Shown in pieces: positions 15,995 through 23,299 of a DNA stretch of 35,596 bases. The translations under genes and the position numbers were made by a program. This DNA is from Ruminococcus sp. (lineage in GTDB: Bacteria > Bacillota > Clostridia > Oscillospirales > Ruminococcaceae). Every line of letters starts with the position of its first letter. Position 1 is the first letter of the stretch. The stretch lies in assembly GCA_015066745.1 (NCBI GenBank), contig SVNW01000035.1, positions 1 through 35,596 of the forward strand, written 5' to 3'. The notes beneath the pieces are model-generated. The model was given only the letters and a program-made list of their open reading frames with translations. It searched no databases and was not told where the DNA came from.

Positions 15995-17332
15995 TTATAT
16001 CGAATACCCTCTCAGTATATCTGCAAGCTCTGTAATTTCCTTATCTGTCAGGTCAGTAAGATAATCAAGAACCATCATAATTCTCAGGTATAATTTTTCA
16101 TTTTCATCTTTATCACATGAGGTTTCTTTATAAACTTTTTTGTATTTATGATGAATAACGTCTATCAGCATCATAGAATCATCATCCATTTTTTCTTCTG
16201 TGTCATAATAGATTACTGCTTTCACAAATGATTCCAGAAGGTAATTATAGACCTTTATCACTTTGACATTCATCATATGAAGTCTGCCGGACAATTCTGT
16301 GATTTTTTTCTCTACATTATCAAAACCCAGCCTGAATGTTCTGCACCATGAATCTGATATCAGATCATCAGCGTATTTTCCGGTCATTATCTCCCTGTAA
16401 TTTTTCACAAACGACTTTGCTACCATATCGCACATTACACTTTTTACATATATAATCCACTTTCTTATTGCATCAGGATCATCTATATCTTTACTGAAAA
16501 CATGTCCGGTAGCTACTTCTTCAAAATATTTTACTGAAGAAGCAAATTCTTCATATTCATCATTTTCCGTATCTTCATAAAAATTTTCTGTACACCTGAG
16601 AACATTTATCATATCTCTGCATGTTATTAGTTTATAATATACGGCATCTTCGAAAAAAGAAGTAACTGACACTATATAAAATGCTGCATTCACAATATAT
16701 GATAAAGGATGATGATGATATTTTATTTTAAGTTCCTGAGATATTTTTTCCATAATATCAATTTCAGAATAGCAACACCCAGGTATAGATTTATCACTTC
16801 GAATTTCAGAAACAGGAGCTAAAATATAATCGGGAAACAATAAATCACTATCATTATATCGTTTAACATATCTGTATGTATGTGCAATACTGCTGTAATG
16901 AATAAAATCATCTTTCATATGCTCATTCATATGTGATAAAACCGGTTTATCTTTAAAATATATTTTTTTTAATCCAGATGAAAACCATCTTCTTATCGCA
17001 TATTCACCGATAACTCCAAAAGGAGGCAAACCGCAGGCAGCTATAAGAGATGACGAAGCAGCTATATCACCTGCGTTTATTTTCCCGAGAAAATCAGATT
17101 CATTTTTCAGTGTTTCAGAAGAATATGCAATTATACGATTCATTATATTACGTGATAGTTCTGATGTATCTATACAAAAATTATACTGAGTCCTTGTGAA
17201 ATAATCATTTTCAGGTGTAAATATAAACGATTTTTTCTGAGTCTTTCTTACTAGCTGGCTCATTAAAATCTTGCTTAAATCATCAAAATTTTCTCTTTTT
17301 ACAGCAGTATCAAATAATATAGACCACTTCAT
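15995..17332 (-). CDS. dGTPase-family (HD superfamily) homologue lacking all metal ligands
   Basis: The layout of this 445-residue protein follows deoxyguanosinetriphosphate triphosphohydrolases. KTQKKSFIFTPENDYFTRTQ matches the conserved KTQ...PENDxxRTR segment. SLIAACGLPPFGVIGE stands where the family has LAHDIGHPPFGHAGE, DDFIHYSSIAHTYRYVKR where it has a FEGNAQT-type helix, and HPLSYIVNAAFYI where it has HPLxYLxEAADDI. The metal-binding residues are replaced: the first His by Phe, the HD pair by Ala-Ala, the GH His by Leu and the ADD pair by Ala-Phe-Tyr. I infer a catalytically dead paralogue, perhaps a nucleotide sensor or regulatory partner. Residues about 250-445 are helical and unrecognised. 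The ATG at 17332 (AAAGGAG 10 nt upstream) is chosen over the preceding TTG. It has its own promoter, between a fliS terminator and the pyrophosphorylase gene. Confidence 0.65.
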   Translation of the reverse strand: MKWSILFDTAVKRENFDDLSKILMSQLVRKTQKKSFIFTPENDYFTRTQYNFCIDTSELSRNIMNRIIAYSSETLKNESDFLGKINAGDIAASSSLIAACGLPPFGVIGEYAIRRWFSSGLKKIYFKDKPVLSHMNEHMKDDFIHYSSIAHTYRYVKRYNDSDLLFPDYILAPVSEIRSDKSIPGCCYSEIDIMEKISQELKIKYHHHPLSYIVNAAFYIVSVTSFFEDAVYYKLITCRDMINVLRCTENFYEDTENDEYEEFASSVKYFEEVATGHVFSKDIDDPDAIRKWIIYVKSVMCDMVAKSFVKNYREIMTGKYADDLISDSWCRTFRLGFDNVEKKITELSGRLHMMNVKVIKVYNYLLESFVKAVIYYDTEEKMDDDSMMLIDVIHHKYKKVYKETSCDKDENEKLYLRIMMVLDYLTDLTDKEITELADILRGYSI

Positions 17333-17375
17333 CAATTATCTGCTCCTTTAAAAAATAATATTCGTGACAGATTTG

Positions 17376-17404
17376 ATTATACCACATATACAACTGAATG
17401 TCCA
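17376..17404 (-). promoter_or_regulatory. Predicted sigma-A promoter of the dGTPase-like gene
   Basis: On the minus strand TGGACA (17404-17399), a 17-nt spacer and TATAAT (17381-17376) preceded by TGG form a near-consensus extended -10 promoter. The -35 lies right after the T-tract of the fliS terminator. Confidence 0.65.
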
Positions 17405-17405
17405 C

Positions 17406-17452
17406 ATAAAAACAACACATACAAGATACTGTCAGATATCTCATATGTGTTG
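17406..17452 (-). terminator. Intrinsic terminator of the fliD-fliS transcription unit
   Basis: A CAACACATA/TATGTGTTG outer stem (17413-17421 with 17444-17452) has an inner AGATA/TATCT stem. On the minus strand it is followed by TTTTT (17411-17406). It starts 10 nt after the fliS stop. Confidence 0.85.
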
Positions 17453-17461
17453 TAGGTTAGG

Positions 17462-17842
17462 TTATTTCATATGCACTTTTTTCTCAGCCTGTGAAAAAGC
17501 ACTTCTCAGTTCCTCTATCATTGGAATTAACGGCTTTATTACTTCTGTACGTTTTCTTATATTCGCTTTTACAAGCGTTCTTATAAAATAATCGTACAAT
17601 AGATGAAGGTTTGTGGATATTTCATACTTATAATCAAGAATACCATCAAGATAATGTATGATGCGCTGTGTCTTCTTTATGAGTTTTTCAGCCTCATCAT
17701 TATTCTTTTCTTCTTCAATATAATAAATAGCCTTATTCAGTGACTTGATACATTCCTCATAGAGAACCAATATAAGTTCTCCGGGTGTCATTGTCATGAT
17801 AGATTGTTCTTTGTACTGTTTATATGGGTTTGAAGCAGCCAT
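17462..17842 (-). CDS. fliS: Flagellar secretion chaperone FliS
   Basis: This 126-residue cytosolic four-helix chaperone binds the C-terminus of flagellin, prevents its premature polymerisation and delivers it to the flagellar export gate. The sequence starts with the family pattern NPYKQYKEQSIMTMTPGELILVLYEECIKSLNKA; the central helix (IHYLDGILDYKYEISTNLHLLYDYFIRTLVKANI) is also typical, as is the length. It lies 41 nt downstream of fliD with AAGGAG before its ATG, and ends the transcription unit. The flagellin client gene is not in the window. Confidence 0.96.
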   Translation of the reverse strand: MAASNPYKQYKEQSIMTMTPGELILVLYEECIKSLNKAIYYIEEEKNNDEAEKLIKKTQRIIHYLDGILDYKYEISTNLHLLYDYFIRTLVKANIRKRTEVIKPLIPMIEELRSAFSQAEKKVHMK

Positions 17843-17883
17843 ATTGACTTCTCCTTTCGGTTTTTATTTTATTTCAAGGAGTA

Positions 17884-20502
17884 TCACATGCCACCCATAA
17901 GCATTGATGAAAGCCATGTCGCTGTGGAATTCATACTTGAAAGAGCTGTTTCCATTGCGTTGAACTGCTTCCAGTATCTTTCCTTCTTAGTTTCATACTG
18001 CTCTTTGAGTTTCTCAATTTTCTCCTTGATAGTATCTATCCTGTCTGTGATAGTATTTTCTTTTTCAGTTGCCTTTCCTTTAACACCGGCAAGAGTTACA
18101 AGAGAACCAGGTGAACCTGATGATGTATTGGCTGCTCTCTTACAAGCGCCCTCAAGACGTGATGCTACGCCATTTTTACCTGTAAATACTGATGCGACAG
18201 ACTGCATATCGTTTTCAAGTGTTTCAGTGAGCTTGTCCTTATCAATAGTAAGTTTTCCGTAATCCTTCCATTCCTTACTTGATTCAATTCCTATATCTGA
18301 AAGCATCGGAACTCCTTCAACCTTAGAATAAAGAACAGCTCTCATTTCCTGAAGGAACTTTGAAATATCAGAATCCTTACTCAAAAGACCTGTTTTTGAT
18401 TTTTCAGTCCATTTTTCTATTTCTTTATCAGTCATCTCATCTTCCTGAGCATCAGTAAGAGGAGCATACTCTTTGTATTCAGCTTCTGCATGGATTCTCT
18501 TGTTAAGGTCTTCTATAAGAGCATTATAATCTTCAACAAAAGAAACTATCGCATCAAGTGCCTTATCGGTATCTACTGAAGTATCTATGGTCACTTCACC
18601 GTTTGTAGGTTCTCTGAGTGTAAGATTTACACCGTTATATGTTATATCATTACTTGAATAGCTGACTTCCTCGCCATCAATTTCAAGTAATGCATCATCA
18701 CCTACAGCAGATAATTCATTACTTCCAAACATTTTTGTTATTAATCCGCCGGAAACGTCTTTTAAGTTAAGTGATGTATCCTTACCGGTTTCATCTGACT
18801 TTATAGTAAATTTATCATTTAAAGAGTTGAAAGTCAATGTAACACCTGCACGGCTGTCATTTACTTCAGCCATAATATCGGCAAGAGATGTTGAACCTTT
18901 AAATGAAAAGTCAACATTATTTATTGTAAATTTAATATCATCATCGTCAGACATACCATAAAGTTCAGAAACCTTCTTTGATGTATCAATAAAATTAGAT
19001 GTTGCATTTTTTTCTATTCCGAAATAATTAAGTATCTCGTCACTTCCTGAAACAGAAATTGATTTTCCTGTTCCGGCTGTAAAGTTTCCGTTATCATCAA
19101 GTTTAAGTCCGGAACCAAATGCATTGTATAGTTTATCTTTAAGACTATCTAATGTATCTGTATCAGTTATATTTATCCCCTTAGCAACACCATTATATGT
19201 AATATTAAGTGTACCTTTAGAATTGATTTCCGGTGCTTCAACTTCCATAACAGATGTTTCGGTAGCTTTAGTCTCTTCTTTTAATCCAAGCTTCGCCAAA
19301 TCAGCTTCAGTACCATTTATAGTTATATCTTTACCTTTAGTACTTACAATCTTAAGTGTACCTGAACTTACAGAAGCAACTACTCCTGAATCTTCTCCCA
19401 TTGCAGTATTTATCTTTTCTGCAATAGTTTCAAGCGTATCATCATCAGCAAGAGCAATTTCTTTATCTCCTACTGTAAACTTATTTGTTGCAACTGACAT
19501 TTCTTTTTGTGCTTCAATCTTTCCATCAACAGATGTCGCACTTTCTTCAAGTCCGACTGAAGCAAGACCTGCTTTCGTACCGGATATGCTTAACTTTTCA
19601 TCTCCTGATACATTAAATGAAAGCACGCCTTCTGAGTCACTCAATGTAACTTCACCATCAAGCTCAGAACCGCCAATAGCATTATTAATGGCACTCTTTA
19701 TATCTGTTTCGCCTGCCAGATCAATTTTTAATTCTTTATCACCAAGCTTTAGTGTTATTGAATTTTCCTTTTCAAAAGCACCAGTTGTGACAACACCTGT
19801 TTTTTCTATATTACTATTAGAACCATCAACAGAAAAATCAACGTTTTCGCCTGAACCGGAATAAACGATTTTTCCGTCCTTAACAGAAGCACTTATAGTT
19901 ACAGATGCTCCTTCTACTTTGTTATAACGTGCTATTCCTGAATTTATCCTATCAACGATATCTTCATTTGAAGTAGCACCACTTATATCAACTTCAATAT
20001 TTTTTCCTTCTCCAAAACCAATATTGATAAATTTTGCTCTTGACATAGAACCTGTCATAAACTCAGAACTATTCTTTATAGCAACACTCATATTCTTACT
20101 TGCATTTTCGGAGGAAGTTATCTTGGCTGCTGAAGCCAATTTACTAACATTTACTGTAAAACTTCCGTTTACTGAATTTGTTGTAGAAGTAGCTTTAATT
20201 GCTGACGAACTACTTTCAGTGTTTGATGTTTTGAAAGTCGATGAAAGCATAATCGACTTATCCCCTGTAGTAGAAAGATATTTTTCTCTGAAATCATTTA
20301 TCTTATCTATTACTTCTCTGTACTCTTCCTGTTTCCATTCATAAATCTGCTTTTCCTGTTCTTGCTTGTCTATTTTTTTCTGAACATCTGAAAGCAAAGC
20401 CTGAACCAGTCCTTCAGTATCCATACCGGACGCCATACCGGATATACCTTTGTTACTGTAAGATGCAGATGTGTATGAATTATCAGTTGAATTTACATTC
20501 AT
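17884..20502 (-). CDS. fliD: Flagellar filament cap protein FliD (HAP2), enlarged with internal repeats
   Basis: FliD forms the cap under which flagellin subunits fold at the filament tip. The N-terminal FliD_N domain (about 18-125, with GISGMASGMDTEGLVQALL) and the C-terminal FliD_C domain (about 600-868, ending in a coiled coil and ALSSMNSTATWLSSMLMGGM) are clear. At 872 residues it is well above the 450-600 usual for FliD. The middle (about 160-590) consists of about five diverged units of 70-90 residues, each with a beta-strand plus an I/L...I...IN/LYNAF-type helix followed by a strand-turn-strand ending near a LGL or FGI. These resemble flagellin hook-type insertion domains and probably form surface-exposed spokes. 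A GGGGTGAT ribosome site precedes the ATG. Confidence 0.95.
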   Translation of the reverse strand: MNVNSTDNSYTSASYSNKGISGMASGMDTEGLVQALLSDVQKKIDKQEQEKQIYEWKQEEYREVIDKINDFREKYLSTTGDKSIMLSSTFKTSNTESSSSAIKATSTTNSVNGSFTVNVSKLASAAKITSSENASKNMSVAIKNSSEFMTGSMSRAKFINIGFGEGKNIEVDISGATSNEDIVDRINSGIARYNKVEGASVTISASVKDGKIVYSGSGENVDFSVDGSNSNIEKTGVVTTGAFEKENSITLKLGDKELKIDLAGETDIKSAINNAIGGSELDGEVTLSDSEGVLSFNVSGDEKLSISGTKAGLASVGLEESATSVDGKIEAQKEMSVATNKFTVGDKEIALADDDTLETIAEKINTAMGEDSGVVASVSSGTLKIVSTKGKDITINGTEADLAKLGLKEETKATETSVMEVEAPEINSKGTLNITYNGVAKGINITDTDTLDSLKDKLYNAFGSGLKLDDNGNFTAGTGKSISVSGSDEILNYFGIEKNATSNFIDTSKKVSELYGMSDDDDIKFTINNVDFSFKGSTSLADIMAEVNDSRAGVTLTFNSLNDKFTIKSDETGKDTSLNLKDVSGGLITKMFGSNELSAVGDDALLEIDGEEVSYSSNDITYNGVNLTLREPTNGEVTIDTSVDTDKALDAIVSFVEDYNALIEDLNKRIHAEAEYKEYAPLTDAQEDEMTDKEIEKWTEKSKTGLLSKDSDISKFLQEMRAVLYSKVEGVPMLSDIGIESSKEWKDYGKLTIDKDKLTETLENDMQSVASVFTGKNGVASRLEGACKRAANTSSGSPGSLVTLAGVKGKATEKENTITDRIDTIKEKIEKLKEQYETKKERYWKQFNAMETALSSMNSTATWLSSMLMGGM

Positions 20503-20550
20503 AAAATCACCCCTAAATAATAGTTGTATATCATCAATCCATTACTATAT

Positions 20551-20575
20551 TTATCGTCATTTTCATCATTTTTTA
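20551..20575 (-). promoter_or_regulatory. Weak sigma-28-like promoter candidate before fliD
   Basis: The minus strand carries TAAA (20575-20572), 13 nt, then GACGATAA (20558-20551), one base from the flagellar sigma -10 GCCGATAA. The spacer is about two nt shorter than usual. It lies about 50 nt upstream of fliD. Confidence 0.35.
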
Positions 20576-20593
20576 AATAGTTTTTCGTTTTTT

Positions 20594-21082
20594 TTATATA
20601 CTTCTACTCTTTCGTGAAAAATGATAATTGTTAAGATCATTGTTGACAGCCGCATAATATTTTGAAGCATGTGCACTCTGGCTTCCGTTATTATCTTTTA
20701 TTTCCTGAAGAGTTTTTTCCTTTTGTCTTGTGAGCCTGTCAGATACTCTTGGAATAAGATTTACTATTCTGTATGCAACTGCATTTATTTCCTGCCCCGC
20801 CTCATATACATTACAAAAATCATCATCTATCTCTTTTCTGTCACAAACTGCCTTTACAGCTTTTCTGAGATTTCCGGTTTCATCTTCATCGCATATCTTG
20901 TATACTTCCTCAAACAACTCATCTGTATAATTTCTGTATTCGTTTATTTTCTCAACTGACAAAGCTATATCATCCGGCTGGCATACATACAGATTATTTA
21001 TTTCTATTTCAAGTTCCCTCATTATATCTTCTATTTCAAAAAGATAGTCGCACACGATTTGTATATTATCCTTATTCTCCAT
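20594..21082 (-). CDS. Small helical protein upstream of fliD, possible flagellar chaperone
   Basis: I do not recognise this 162-residue protein with certainty. It is acidic in its first 110 residues and appears almost entirely alpha-helical (heptad-rich stretches at about 8-75 and 95-130), ending in a polar, flexible tail (NNGSQSAHASKYYAAVNNDLNNYHF). It has no signal peptide or TM segment. It lies 91 nt upstream of fliD in the same direction, with a strong ribosome site (GGAGGG). Size, helicity, C-terminal tail and position suggest a FlgN- or FliT-type export chaperone, but a typical FlgN is already encoded at 25925-26395, so this would be a second one with FliD as a possible client. That is inference. 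Confidence 0.75.
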   Translation of the reverse strand: MENKDNIQIVCDYLFEIEDIMRELEIEINNLYVCQPDDIALSVEKINEYRNYTDELFEEVYKICDEDETGNLRKAVKAVCDRKEIDDDFCNVYEAGQEINAVAYRIVNLIPRVSDRLTRQKEKTLQEIKDNNGSQSAHASKYYAAVNNDLNNYHFSRKSRSI

Positions 21083-21210
21083 ATTAAAATCCCTCCGTTG
21101 TTTTATTATTTTTCTCTTAAATAACTAAATATAAAACTTTAAATCCCTTTATCATCTCGTCAAAGATATATATTTTTTTGTAAAAATATATTTATCTTTC
21201 CGAGTTTTTG

Positions 21211-21219
21211 TGTTATAAT
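21211..21219 (+). promoter_or_regulatory. Extended -10 promoter of the PilZ-like gene
   Basis: TGTTATAAT (21211-21219) is a full extended -10 located 30 nt before the start codon. The -35 region (tttatc near 21191) is poor, as often with extended -10 sites. Confidence 0.5.
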
Positions 21220-21249
21220 ATTAGATAAGATAATTTGGGGGTGTAAAAA

Positions 21250-21906
21250 TTGTTTCCATTAAAGTGTAAAGCAATACTAAAAACAATTAATAATGATATA
21301 CTTGAAATAGGTCATGCGACATATTCGTCACAAAATAAATCCATAGATTTTATAGCTCCGTTTGTACCGATACTTCAGATGGATACTGAAGTAAAAGTAA
21401 TTTGCAGTGAGAACGATATAACAACTCATATATTTACAGGAAAAGTTTATCTGTCATCTGAAAAACTTCTCCGTGTAGTTTCATTAAACTGCGTATTTAT
21501 AAAAGGCGCAGAAAAATTACTTGCCGCTCACTCGCCTTTTGAAGCCCAGGTTCTGTTACCTGCTTTCAAACACAAACTGATATTCAACAAACTTATGTAC
21601 AAATGGCACACTTGCAATATACGTGCTATATCTATCCGAGGTCTTGCAATAGAATGTCCTGAAATATTATCCGATTTTGAAGAAAAAATCACTGTACGTA
21701 TCTCAGAACCTGTATTTTCAAAACCTACCGAAATACATCTTCATACAGGTCAGAAAGGTCTTATGTTCGGAAATCATACAAAGTACAAATACAAATTAGG
21801 AAAGCTCAGTAAACGGGCTGAAACTGAGCTTTTAAATTTCATACGTCAATTCAACCTTTCTTTGCTCGGAAACATTGATATAATTGATGAAAAAACGATT
21901 TATTAA
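21250..21906 (+). CDS. PilZ-like two-domain protein within the flagellar cluster
   Basis: This 218-residue soluble protein is the only plus-strand gene within the flagellar block. The first ~95 residues form a beta-rich domain (FVPILQMDTEVKVI, FTGKVYLSSEKLLRVVSL), and residues about 97-205 have the layout of a PilZ barrel: the strand NIRAISIRGLAIEC stands where PilZ has its D/N-x-S-x-x-G motif, and the end, KLSKRAETELLNFI, resembles the closing helix. The arginine-rich RxxxR element for c-di-GMP is not evident, so binding is doubtful. It starts with TTG at 21250 (GGGGG 8 nt upstream). The stop lies one base from the convergent csrA stop. By position it occupies the place of hag/flaG in Bacillus. 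A YcgR-like flagellar regulator is the best guess. Confidence 0.6.
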   Translation: MFPLKCKAILKTINNDILEIGHATYSSQNKSIDFIAPFVPILQMDTEVKVICSENDITTHIFTGKVYLSSEKLLRVVSLNCVFIKGAEKLLAAHSPFEAQVLLPAFKHKLIFNKLMYKWHTCNIRAISIRGLAIECPEILSDFEEKITVRISEPVFSKPTEIHLHTGQKGLMFGNHTKYKYKLGKLSKRAETELLNFIRQFNLSLLGNIDIIDEKTIY

Positions 21907-21907
21907 C

Positions 21908-22135
21908 TTATTTTTTTATAATATTAAGCTTACTCTTAAAGGCATCAGGCGATATAGCGGCTGATGCTTTTTTATTGCTTTCCATAGTATGTCTAAGTTC
22001 ACTTCTGAGTACAGTCACATCTTTTGGTGCGTTTATACCGATTTTCACCTTATCTCCGCTTACTTCTACAATTTTTATCTCTATATCATCATTTATACAT
22101 AGTGTTTCTCCTACTTTTCTTGATAATATAAGCAT
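21908..22135 (-). CDS. csrA: Carbon storage/flagellin translation regulator CsrA
   Basis: This 75-residue RNA-binding protein opens with the diagnostic MLILSRKVGETLCINDDIEIKIVEV and continues GDKVKIGINAPKDVTVLRSEL. The RNA-contact arginines of the first strand and of the VLRSEL segment are present. In Bacillus it represses hag translation and is held inactive by FliW. It lies 7 nt downstream of fliW with AAGGAG before the ATG, so both proteins are made together. No flagellin leader is in this window to show the target. Confidence 0.97.
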   Translation of the reverse strand: MLILSRKVGETLCINDDIEIKIVEVSGDKVKIGINAPKDVTVLRSELRHTMESNKKASAAISPDAFKSKLNIIKK

Positions 22136-22142
22136 ATCAGAA

Positions 22143-22568
22143 TCACTCCTTTATATTTTCAAAAATCTTGTATTTTATCTCAAGTTCATCATCAGATATA
22201 AACTGTGCAGCTCTTCTTTCATCGAGATTAATGATAACAGGACTTTTAAGATTTACTGTAGAATCTTTGAAATCATCTGTAACAACCATAATAAGCCACA
22301 TTTCATATGTACCTTTTCCTATTACTCCGGAAATATCTTCTGAAAAAACAGGATCATATTCAATAGAAAGTATGCTTGGATTTGCCATTACAAAGCATAG
22401 TCCGCCATCATCTACAGACTGAAGCCATATAAACTCTCCGTTCAAAGAATCATCCATCATAAAAACATATCTCTTATTTTCCTCAAATCCGTATATCGGC
22501 TGGTCAAATGTTATTATATCATTTTCCTGTACTTCTATCTCTCCAAAATTAACTGTATTAATCTTCAT
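22143..22568 (-). CDS. fliW: Flagellar assembly factor FliW
   Basis: This 141-residue protein is an antagonist of CsrA that senses free cytoplasmic flagellin (partner-switch model from B. subtilis). Family landmarks are the start INTVNFGEIEVQENDIITFDQPIYGFEE, WLQSVDDGGLCFVMANPSIL and VTLKSP-like VNLKSPVIINLDERRAAQFI. The length is normal. A GGAGG site precedes the ATG. It is directly followed by csrA, as in most Firmicutes. Confidence 0.96.
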   Translation of the reverse strand: MKINTVNFGEIEVQENDIITFDQPIYGFEENKRYVFMMDDSLNGEFIWLQSVDDGGLCFVMANPSILSIEYDPVFSEDISGVIGKGTYEMWLIMVVTDDFKDSTVNLKSPVIINLDERRAAQFISDDELEIKYKIFENIKE

Positions 22569-22613
22569 AAATAACCTCCACTATATCTAAAAAAATCCCT
22601 AATTTAAATAATA

Positions 22614-22635
22614 AGGGGTGTGAATACACACCCCT
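22614..22635 (-). terminator. GC-rich hairpin between the DUF6470 gene and fliW
   Basis: A perfect 9-bp stem AGGGGTGTG/CACACCCCT (22614-22622 with 22627-22635) with a 4-nt loop lies 29 nt after the stop at 22664. There is no clean T-run on the minus strand (TTATTATTT follows). It could be an attenuating terminator or an mRNA processing/stability hairpin. Confidence 0.5.
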
Positions 22636-22663
22636 GTATATCAGTTTCATGTCCATAAATTTT

Positions 22664-23260
22664 TTAAGTGTTTTCTTCTTCCTCGTAGTCAGGTGCAGAA
22701 CTCTTTGGGAAATAATTAAATCCACCCAGATATTCAATCTTTACATCTGCAAATTCTTCAACTACGAACTTATAGGTTGCAGGATTAAATTCAAGTTCCG
22801 GTGATACATCAATATTCTGTTGAACAGGCGCATCATTACTTTGTACTTTTACATCAGGTTCCCATGATTCATCAGGTTTAAGCGAATGAATCTCATAAAA
22901 AGCTCTGTCCATCGAAACCGCTTTCTGAGGAACAAACTTTTTATCTGATGGAATTTTAGAATCAGAAACATTATTATTTCCTATACCATAATGATACTTT
23001 ACATCATATGAACTGAATTGTCCTCCTGAACGTTCAAATGTTTTATCCTGTCTGGTTCTTTTGGGCAATTGTGCTACATTTGACGAAGAAACTTCACTCT
23101 TCAGATTATTAGCAGCATTTTTAGCAGTATCAATTTTTCTGACACTTTCCTTGACAGAACCCAAAGAATCATAATTATCAGAATCGGCCAATGTAAAAGA
23201 TGCTCTCTCGGTTTCAACTCTGTACTTTATCGGAGTTGTAGTTATTTTTAACAATTGCAT
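22664..23260 (-). CDS. DUF6470-family (YviE-like) protein
   Basis: This 198-residue protein sits between flgL and fliW, exactly where B. subtilis has yviE. It begins QLLKITTTPIKYRVETERASFTL, a beta-repeat start typical of the family, has a polar middle rich in Ser/Lys/Gln, and ends with ADVKIEYLGGFNYFPKSSAPDYEEEE, like the family's closing beta motif. There is no signal peptide or TM segment. The molecular function is not established. I call the family from position plus these end motifs; overall similarity is weak. Confidence 0.7.
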   Translation of the reverse strand: MQLLKITTTPIKYRVETERASFTLADSDNYDSLGSVKESVRKIDTAKNAANNLKSEVSSSNVAQLPKRTRQDKTFERSGGQFSSYDVKYHYGIGNNNVSDSKIPSDKKFVPQKAVSMDRAFYEIHSLKPDESWEPDVKVQSNDAPVQQNIDVSPELEFNPATYKFVVEEFADVKIEYLGGFNYFPKSSAPDYEEEENT

Positions 23261-23299
23261 AAAAACACCCCCTACAAATTAAATGCCTAAAACATAAGA

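Noticed and set aside
19124-19864. 246-codon plus-strand frame inside fliD
   Set aside because: Antisense shadow of the repeat region, with serine/valine-rich composition mirroring the D/S/T-rich FliD; no start signals.
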